Shown here: in pieces, positions 56,731 through 64,000 of the stretch
Position numbering within the stretch: position 1 is the stretch's first letter
Layout: the number at the start of each line of letters is the position of its first letter
Source: Ophiodon elongatus
Taxonomy: Eukaryota; Chordata; Actinopteri; Perciformes; Hexagrammidae
NCBI GenBank assembly: GCA_016806645.1
Contig: JACSYO010001980.1
Location: forward strand, 1,836,501-1,900,500
Direction: 5' to 3'
DNA length: 64,000 nucleotides
Made by a program: the position numbers and the translations under genes
The notes under the pieces: model-generated
Database searches by the model: none
Seen by the model: the letters and a program-made list of their open reading frames with translations, nothing else
Told to the model about the DNA's origin: nothing

Positions 56731-59700
56731 ATGTCCTGTCGAGTGTTCACACCCTGATGCGCTTGCTGTTGTCCTGCAAAACCAATTTACTAACAAACCT
56801 CCTGTCTGCAGACCATAATCACAGTTTCACCGCCAGCAAATCATTATCTACACACAGTTAATACAGGCTTGTGTAGTTAGGAGACCATAATACAGGTAGT
56901 ATGTGTACATAGGACCCCAGGTAGCAACCCATTACTTTTGCAAACAAACAGCCAGGCCCTCTGTGTGACTGCCACAGTGACTGCGCAGTCCTCTGTGAAC
57001 AGTACTCAATTATTCATTGCACCGTGAATAGTAAACAAGGGGTGCGGGCGAGATGGGATGATAGTGGACACTCTCGTTTTCTATAAATCCTCATCGCTAT
57101 GAGATAGAACACAGAACGTCATTAGCCGCTAACTCTTCAAATCTCACTGTATGTTTCATGAAGCACAGCCAGATGACACCAACCAATCTGATAATGGTGT
57201 TTCCTCCTTTATGCGTTACAATCTCAATTTATGTCGTAAACAAGGACTCGTTCTTCAGTTTTTTTACTGTTACACGTGTAACGCTTTCTTTGCCATGGAT
57301 CTGTTAAATTAATTGTATTCAGTGTGCATCCGAAACAAAACTCTGAATTTGTCATGGTGTGAAAGTCTGTTATGCAATGTCTCCATGTTTGAAATATAAC
57401 AAACAGGTTAATTTCCAAAACTATCCAAGTTTTAGTCCAGCCAACTCCCAATGACGGCTGGCATAGATTGCAAATTTGCAAGATGTGAATTATGTTCTAT
57501 CTGTTCTAATTCAAAGTGTGTGGAGTTACCAAAATGCACTGTTCGTCTGACTTACTACATGCCCTGTTGCCCAACTGTAAATTAGACTATTGCTGTTTTC
57601 TTTGCTCATGTCAAATGAAAAAAGCTGGTGGGCCATGATGAATGGAAAATTGTGTCACCAAACCATCTGATAAGTATTGTGTGGATGAAAAAGTCTTGGA
57701 TAACTGTGAGGCTGTTTGCTGACTTTGTGGAATGCAACTGTCTTACAGTGACATCAATGAATTTTAAGTGAGGTAGCTTGAGGTAACGGGACAATGTCAA
57801 CATAGTTTAGGACTGTTGTCAATTCCTTGCGTTGTGCATAGACCCAGTGGACTAAATGGTTTGCATTCAATTGATTGATTACATTGCCACTGCACCACCG
57901 TGCAGCTGATTGATTACATGTTGGTTATAATTCATTCTAACTTGATTTTTTTTTTGAAAGCCATAGATCTAACTCGGGCTTGTCCCCATTAAGCATCATC
58001 CAATATGGGATACTTCCAATTTGCACAAGTCCTTCCACCACAAATCTATCGACAAAACAGGCTCCTACAGAACCTAAGTCATCATGTTGCTGTTGCATAA
58101 AGCCTTTTGTGGCTTCAGAGAGAGCAGCACAAAATCCGACAAGTGACTCGAGGCAACGTCAGTTGGTGTGGAAGACTACAGGATTGAAAATGAAATAAAA
58201 TGAGTGCGGAGAGTTGGAAAGAAGTGAGCTCACCAGACCTCTGTAGCCCTCTCTTCCCCTCTGCTTACAGCTCTTTTCTGTTTTTTTCTTTTGAAACGGT
58301 CTACATTAGTCTGGCAATGTTAGAGGAGTACAGTAATCAGTGGAGTACTCTTTTTATCCAAGCTTGGTTTAAAAAAAAAACATTTGGCTGTTTCTAAATA
58401 GATCACATGGCCGATGTAGTGAGGCGTCTCTTAGGTACCATGTGATGTTTTAATTAATATAATAATAATAATAGTATCTGCTGGGTGTGAATCCAGAAGA
58501 ATTAAACAAAATCCAAGGCAAAATCGGTGGTAAGGGTTAAAACTCTTTCCTGTCCCTGCTTTATATTAATAGGCAGAAGGGATTCCATGGAACAGTCAGA
58601 TATATTGTTGATATCTATGCACACAGATAGTGTGTCTATAGATCTCAAATCTTTTCTATGTGTGCTTTAATGGACAGGGAGCTTCACAGCCACTTAAAAA
58701 TTAAATGGTGATGACAGTGTGCTCTAGCAAGCAGCTGAGTACTCTGAAATGACACCGAGGGATTACTAATGAGGCACAGTATTGGAGTTTTGAATAATCC
58801 TCTGCAGTGGAATAACTTCAGGTACTGCCTGGTGTCATGCTAAAGACTATTTAATTTGTGTATTAATTTTTTTAATCATAGTATACAGTCCTAATTGATA
58901 ATCAACATTTGTTATAAAGTGTTTTCACGGTACTCTGGAAGGAAACCTGTGTTGACAAATTATCAATCTCAGGTCTCAAATATTTGAGAAATGCTTCCCA
59001 ACTCTGTTTCCATTCTCTCAAGTTGTATGCCCTTACTTGTATCCCTAACTGTGTCAATAATGAGAACAAGTAAAGTTGAAGTCAACTGCCTTCTCTCCTT
59101 TACTAGATATGAGGGGGAAAAAAACAGATATTCATTTTTTTATGAAACATCAGGACTAGGCTTTTATCACAAGTTACCATTGGCGGTTTCAGTAATTTCC
59201 TCTGGAGTTAATTTCCTCAAGAGTTGTGATATTAGTGCCTCTTGGTTTCTTAATAGACATTAGGACTTCATTGCTACTTACAAATGGAATGCCACTGACA
59301 TTCTGCCCTAGGAAGCTATAAAGAACTGTGGAATGAAATTACAGCAGTATGACCATATGCTCGATCAAGCTGTGGACCGCTGCTGTGTGAGTGACAGTGT
59401 GTGATTCTAATGAGGCACAGTGGAATACAAAACGATCAAAAACACGATGAAAATGTGAAAGAAAATACTAATAGTCTGTATGACGGACTGTTTCATCAGT
59501 CACACTATCTTTAGACTGAAGAAGATGAATGCAGGGCCTTTTAGAGGTAAATGAGGCACTGAACTAACTGAGGAGAGAACAAGAAGAAAAAAGACACACT
59601 GGTGAAGCCAAGACTCCACCAAAAACTTCCTACTTTGTTGGCCTGCCAGGATATGTCAGAACAACACTGCAATCAGAAGTTAGGTATTTGAACTGATATT

Positions 59701-60791
59701 ATTCTCAGGATATACATAGGTCCTCTTTTGCATGAGATCTTCTACTTGGGAAACTTACAACAAACTTAACAAATGGCAGCAGGCATTATTCTGAACTGTG
59801 ACATGCACTCCCATGGTGGATACAGCCTTTGGTGTGATTAGGTGATGCAATTACTGATGTGATGGGAATTCTGTGCATCCTTTACATGGAGTTTCCAGCC
59901 AATCTGGGCTCGCGCATAGAGGGACTATTAAAGCATTGATGCATTGCAGCAGCCAGCCGGTGGGTTGAGCGAAGAGCCTCTCCAGCTGCAGTTTCTGTCA
60001 TTATGGCAACGCTCCACACCTCGTCGCACCGCAGAGCACTTATTCCAACACAACAGGGGAAGAGCATCAGCATTATATCAACTGTGCCTGCCACCGCAGA
60101 GAGAATAGAGTGTCAAGAGTCACAGAGGAGGAGAAAATGGGCTGATAGACGACAAGGAGAGGAGGGAGTCGCAGAGGGCCGAGGGGAGCTTGTTGTCGAC
60201 GCTCCGATGTTCACTCTCTTTTCTCTTTCTCTCTCTCTTTCTCATTGTCTTTCTCTTTCTCGTTCTTGTTCTCTCTCCCAGAGCCTTGTAGTTCCCCATA
60301 TCCTCCAGAGGCTGGGGATTATGGGAATCTACGCTACGTAACTACACTAAGCTTCCAAGGGAGAAGGTCAATTGGAGGCTAGACAAACAAGAAAGTCTGT
60401 CTTCTTTCCATATGACCCACTTGCCCTTTATGCATTATTTCTTCTATACTGTCCTCCACTTACTTTCTTATAACCCCACCCGTACCTCCCAGTATGAGCT
60501 CTTACGCAAAATCACTCAAAAAACAGCAGTAGACATGCAAACAAATATATTTTTTCAAGATATGGTAATTTTAGGTTTATTTCCCTGAAAAGACTCACTT
60601 TTCATCACTTATCAGTCACCTGCTTTAACACTGTTACTTTATTCAGTGTAGTTTATTCTATCTGAAGAATATTCCCAGTGGAAAGCCATTTTTAATGTTT
60701 CGGTGAGGAGGAGATAGGGTCATCTGTTCTTTTGTTTCTTTACAACCTTCTGTATTTCTGACTCAGTCAAAAGTGTCTTTCTCCCTTGCAG

Positions 60792-60885
60792 CTTGTACAA
60801 AACGCTGCAGCTCTGATTCTTACTGGACAAAAAGAGAAATTTACTGTACTTATATCTAACTTTCCAGAGCAGCGTATCAAAATGA
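60792..60885 (+). mobile_element. possible L2-like LINE ORF scrap
   Basis: One frame gives LVQNAAALILTG, which strongly resembles a conserved segment of L2-type LINE proteins (a leucine, glutamine, asparagine, then a triple-alanine start). The following residues (PEQRIKMKG) could be a decayed continuation. The match is short, about 15-30 residues, and no 3' tail is visible nearby. Confidence 0.4.
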
Positions 60886-61389
60886 AAGGCAGCAACATAA
60901 TGTAAGGAATGCGTAAGACTATTACTTGACTACTTACCAAACATCCGTAAATCATCACCCAGGTTACTTACACAATCAGCACACCCTTAAAAAGGCTAGA
61001 TATGGATCATCTTTTCAAATGCAAATTTTTGAGAGGCATTCCTGTAAAGTTAATAATTACCAGCCGCTACAGTGACGCTGGTATTGTTTTCATCTTGTGA
61101 CTGTGTGAGTGACTCATCAAAATGTTCTCCTGGAGACACCTACTGTAGCGTGAACTACCACAGAGGCGGTTTTGAGAACTTTCCTTCTGGTGACTGTGGA
61201 AATATTTTGTGACCACGATAGCATAGTAACCGTGCAAGTTGCAGTCACAAAACTCTACAGGCGTGTAGTTAAGATCAAAATGAAGGCTGACTTCGAAAGT
61301 TGGCCGTGGTCCTATTTGGTGTCACAAAACGTAACGGTTTGTAGTTGAAAAAAGGGAGCTGGAAGAAGGGGGTAGGAAGTGGGGCATCG

Positions 61390-61407
61390 CCCCCCCCCCC
61401 ACCCCCC
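61390..61407. repeat. poly-C run
   Basis: Eleven C, one A, six C. Confidence 0.9.
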
Positions 61408-61961
61408 ATCACTTTAACAACATCAATTCACATAAGTAGTAGTGACATCTGTGCTTGTATTAGCAGTAGTAATGTTTAAGTAATTGTACTGTAGTATTAG
61501 GAGTACTTTTAGCAATCTAGTGGTTATAGGAGTAATAAATACAGCAGTACTTTGGTTAACAAAGCACCACTGGTTGTAGTAGAATTGCAATAGCCGTGGT
61601 AGTCAAAGAAGAAGCATCCCCAGTAGTCATAGTAGCAGAAGCAGTGGTAAGAAGAATAGCAGTGTTTTTCTCTTCTTTCATAAATCAAACGGTGTTGTCC
61701 ATCGGCTCCTCTCTCCTTCCTTTTTGTCTTAGCCTGAATAATGCAGGGTTGAGGTGTATGGTGGTGGTCTCCCCTGTGGAGCTGAGGCCAGGGTAGCAGC
61801 TGTCCCTATCAAGACTCTCCTCAGAGCTGTCACGGCCTGTCTGCTCCTCGGCTAATCACTTCCTACAGGCCTGCAGCATGGGACCGCCGCTGCTAATGTC
61901 GTCAGCGACGGGGCAGAGAGCAGCTCGCAGGATGAGTGTGATGTAGTTTCATATGGTGATG

Positions 61962-61982
61962 AGTGTGTGTATCTGTATGTGT

Positions 61983-62028
<46 letters not shown>
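61962..62028. repeat. (GT)n microsatellite
   Basis: GT array with AT and CT interruptions in its first third, pure afterwards. Confidence 0.95.
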
Positions 62029-62030
<2 letters not shown>

Positions 62031-62113
62031 GGTTGGTTGGCGTGCAGGTGTGTTTAGCCAGCGGCTCAACGGGTGTGCAAATGCCTTAGGTATTGCAACA
62101 TGGGTCACGCGTT

Positions 62114-62149
62114 AACACACAAACACACAAACACACACACACACACACA
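62114..62149. repeat. (CA)n microsatellite, imperfect
   Basis: CA array with AA interruptions, opposite in sense to the (GT)n array about 90 bp upstream. Confidence 0.9.
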
Positions 62150-63077
62150 AATGCCATTACCATAACCACGGCCCCTTGTTTCCCACCTGCCAAAACACAT
62201 TTGCTACACAAGGAGTTACCCATCTGCGTGTAACAAGCTAATGGCACAGTGTGTCACACACCAGCACACATGGACATATGAAAATGGCCATTTGTAATGA
62301 CACACACTACACTCTGGCATGTTTGGCTGAGGTATGAAAAAATAAAGCCTTGTGAAATATATCCTCAGCCAAAAAAATTGATTTTCCTATCCTTTCAGCA
62401 GACTTTCTAAAGAAAAATATCCTGTTTTTGCCACACAGATGATGATGTGTTGTTCGATGGTTCTGTTGCAGTAGGCACTGTCAGGCCCTGCGGCGAATAC
62501 CACAGAACCAACTGTCAACAGTGATGATTAATTATCAGTCACTCCAGCCATGCAACAAATTGAAAAATATATATTGCCTTCTGGGGTCTCCGAGGCCATC
62601 CTGAATTTGAATAGCCACAAACAGAAGAAGAAAAAAGATTGATGGGTCTAATCAGAGGAGTGTAGAAGATCCAGGGCAATAGATAACAAGCAAAAAGAAG
62701 ATTTTAAGAGATAAAGGTGGTTCAGGCTTCTGGCAAGAAAAAACATGAAACTTGGAAGTGGAAATTGACGAAGTTGTGTCAGTCAAATTGGAAATGGAAA
62801 GTGAGTTACTATTGTTGTTCCCTTAACCCTCCTGTCGTGTTCGATTTACAACTTTAATCAATCATAAATATTGTGTTTTACATCTGATTGCCTCAAGGCC
62901 TTATGATATCCTCCACACTAGGCATTTGAACATAGAACATTGCTGATCACCACATTCATTGTATTTTTAGTGGTTTAGTCAACTTTGTAACACCCGTGGT
63001 GTTCCTGGTCAAAAGTGACCGCTATAGGAAATGAATGGCAAACACTAGATTATGTCCATTCATCAGATGGAAAACAT

Positions 63078-63260
63078 CCCCACCCCCCCCCACCCCCCAC
63101 ACACACGCCTACCTACCTACCTCCACACACACACACACACACACCTACCCACCTACCTACCTACCTACCTACCTACCTCCACACACACACACACACCTAC
63201 CCACCTACCTCCACACACACCTACCTACCTACCCACCCACACACACACACACACACACAC
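63078..63260. repeat. compound (CA)n-(CCTA)n array
   Basis: Alternating blocks of CA dinucleotides and CTAC/CCTA tetramers, starting with a C-rich lead. It lies wholly inside the piggyBac-like element, so it may vary between copies. The frames through it (Thr/His/Pro/Tyr-rich) are artefacts. Confidence 0.95.
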
Positions 63261-63328
63261 CTGTGTAAACACCTGTTCACAGCCCCATATATAAAGTTGT
63301 ACACATTTCAAACTTCAAACAAACAAAG

Positions 63329-63367
63329 CGGGATCGAAACGGGTTATGGGAACCCGTCTCTATCCCG
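63329..63367. repeat. two-tier foldback inside the piggyBac-like element
   Basis: An inner pair ACGGGTT/AACCCGT (63339-63345 and 63351-63357, loop of 5) sits within an outer pair CGGGAT/ATCCCG (63329-63334 and 63362-63367), with 4-nt bulges on each side. Transcribed, it would make a stable stem with a symmetric internal loop. Confidence 0.8.
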
Positions 63368-63764
63368 AGCTTATGTGCCCATCCCCCCACGTGACCCACA
63401 CCTTCAAGACTAGACAATGTTTCATATCTTCTCACTTTCCCCCTAAAAACCTTTATTTGTGCCTTGCTCTTATTTTACTCTGTGAACACAATGAGGAGGC
63501 GACTGATGAGGTGATTTTCTGTCAGAGAGGCTCTGGACCGAATTTAGCGATACATTTTCAGTGTCTATTCTTTGTATATTCACAGCAGTTATTCATGTAA
63601 ACCACTTGTCTGAGACATTGTTTACAGCTTAAAACGGTATTAAATAAAATTTGGTGATGATTAATGTTTTTTGTGTTAATGTAAGAGCAGTTAAAACAGA
63701 CCGGTCAAATTTGACCAGGAACACTAAAGTAAGGAGGGAGAAACGAACACGACAGGAGGGTTAA

Positions 63765-64000
63765 GCACTTTATCCTAAACATGTATGGCTCCATTATAGA
63801 GGTCACATGAAGGCATTGATCGTGTTTTAAATGTGTAATAATGAGATACCTGAAAAAAAAGGATTGCTGTGTCAACTTTTTAGCACATCAAATGTGTCAA
63901 AGGTATGTGCACAGATGCACATTACACACATGTGTGGTTGTTGCACATCTCTTTCCAAAATCATGGGCATTAACACCAAACAGCCTCCACTCCTCTGGGA
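63765..64000. other. non-coding DNA, nothing recognised
   Basis: Short AT-rich stretch to the window edge, outside the piggyBac-like element. Confidence 0.5.

Larger units (their letters stand above)
53576..60791. other. non-coding DNA, no gene recognised
   Basis: Mostly unique AT-rich sequence with three microsatellite regions and a purine-rich patch at about 54640-54850. Frames at 54427-54768, 55008-55334, 58991-59263 and 60003-60341 were inspected; none has both splice sites and coding character. Pyrimidine-rich sequence at 60210-60290. Confidence 0.5.
60886..62822. other. non-coding DNA, simple-sequence rich
   Basis: Contains a poly-C run with one A (61390-61407), a cryptic AGT/AGC trinucleotide-rich stretch (61434-61655), and two dinucleotide arrays (listed). 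The segment 61830-61930 is complex and GC-rich, with an acceptor-like site before 61871, but no donor. No gene called. Confidence 0.5.
62823..63764. mobile_element. piggyBac-like non-autonomous element, complete
   Basis: Both ends carry TTAA (62823-62826 and 63761-63764), the target site of piggyBac-type transposons. Directly inside are 17-bp perfect terminal inverted repeats, CCCTCCTGTCGTGTTCG at 62827-62843 and its reverse complement at 63744-63760. A second inverted pair of about 23 bp (62999-63021 and 63702-63724, 21 of 23 matching) lies further inside, at unequal distances from the two ends. The interior holds a CA/CCTA microsatellite and a foldback but no recognisable transposase; an 84-codon frame at 63346-63600 looks random. 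The element is 934 bp between the TTAA sites. The piggyBac assignment follows from TTAA plus the CCC start. Confidence 0.9.

Noticed and set aside
61871..61963. Possible GC-rich exon after 'cacttcctacag'
   Set aside because: The open frame reaches TAG without a donor and begins directly at a candidate start; too little evidence for a gene.
63078..63413. Thr/His/Pro-rich frames in the piggyBac-like element
   Set aside because: They are readings of the CA/CCTA microsatellite, not transposase.
63346..63600. 84-codon frame as a transposase remnant
   Set aside because: No DDD-transposase motif or Cys-rich zinc-binding end is visible, and the composition is random-like.
1..64000. CRISPR arrays, operons, bacterial promoters or terminators
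   Set aside because: The sequence is vertebrate-type nuclear DNA; tandem repeats here are micro- or minisatellites without unique spacers.
1..64000. tRNA, rRNA or U-type snRNA genes
   Set aside because: I scanned for B-box words (GGTTCGANTCC-like) and known snRNA openings and saw no convincing instance. A covariance-model scan would be decisive.

Overview
This window looks like non-coding DNA from a ray-finned fish nuclear genome, probably a percomorph teleost. The evidence is an AT-rich background (overall GC looks near 40%), very many long (GT)n/(CA)n arrays, and several interspersed repeats I recognise as teleost families: an APE-type non-LTR retrotransposon, L2-like LINE tails, a TTAA-flanked piggyBac-like element, and short TIR elements. 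The species cannot be told from the sequence alone. There is no bacterial-style gene organisation, no CRISPR array, no rRNA, and I saw no tRNA-like B box.

Coding content is very sparse. The only convincing coding segment is one internal exon at 34294-34457 (+). It is 164 nt with good splice sites, is open in only one frame across its length, and about 72% of its codons end in G or C. I could not name the gene. The surrounding tens of kilobases are therefore probably intron or intergenic sequence of a long gene. A second, weaker candidate is on the minus strand at 43258-43553, where two overlapping frames look protein-like, as in a frameshifted relic or a terminal exon. Nearly all other open frames are translations of dinucleotide repeats, pyrimidine-rich tracts or chance.

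Layout. 1-21 kb: mostly unique non-coding DNA with microsatellites, a foldback-bearing repeat near 3.1-3.4 kb, a LINE-like 3' tail near 5.6 kb and a few short repeat scraps. 21.5-23.5 kb: a decayed, internally deleted LINE set inside older repeat sequence. 23.5-34 kb: unique DNA, an L2-like LINE 3' end at 27.2-27.6 kb and a possible POU/homeodomain cluster just before it. 34.3 kb: the exon. 37.4-46.5 kb: interspersed repeats, a long purine-rich tract, a small minisatellite, the minus-strand protein-like relic, and an LTR-like insertion carrying a large (GT)n array. 50-53.6 kb: a patchwork of repeats, including a complete 139-bp TIR element next to a larger repeat and a 3' fragment of the same LINE family as at 22 kb. 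53.6-64 kb: unique DNA with microsatellites, an L2-like scrap at 60.8 kb, and a complete 934-bp piggyBac-like non-autonomous element at 62.8-63.8 kb.

No multi-gene system or operon-like unit is visible. The points most worth following are the orphan exon, the minus-strand relic, the structure of the piggyBac-like element, and the paired octamer-like sites. Statements that a repeat belongs to a known fish family rest on recognition from memory, not on a search.
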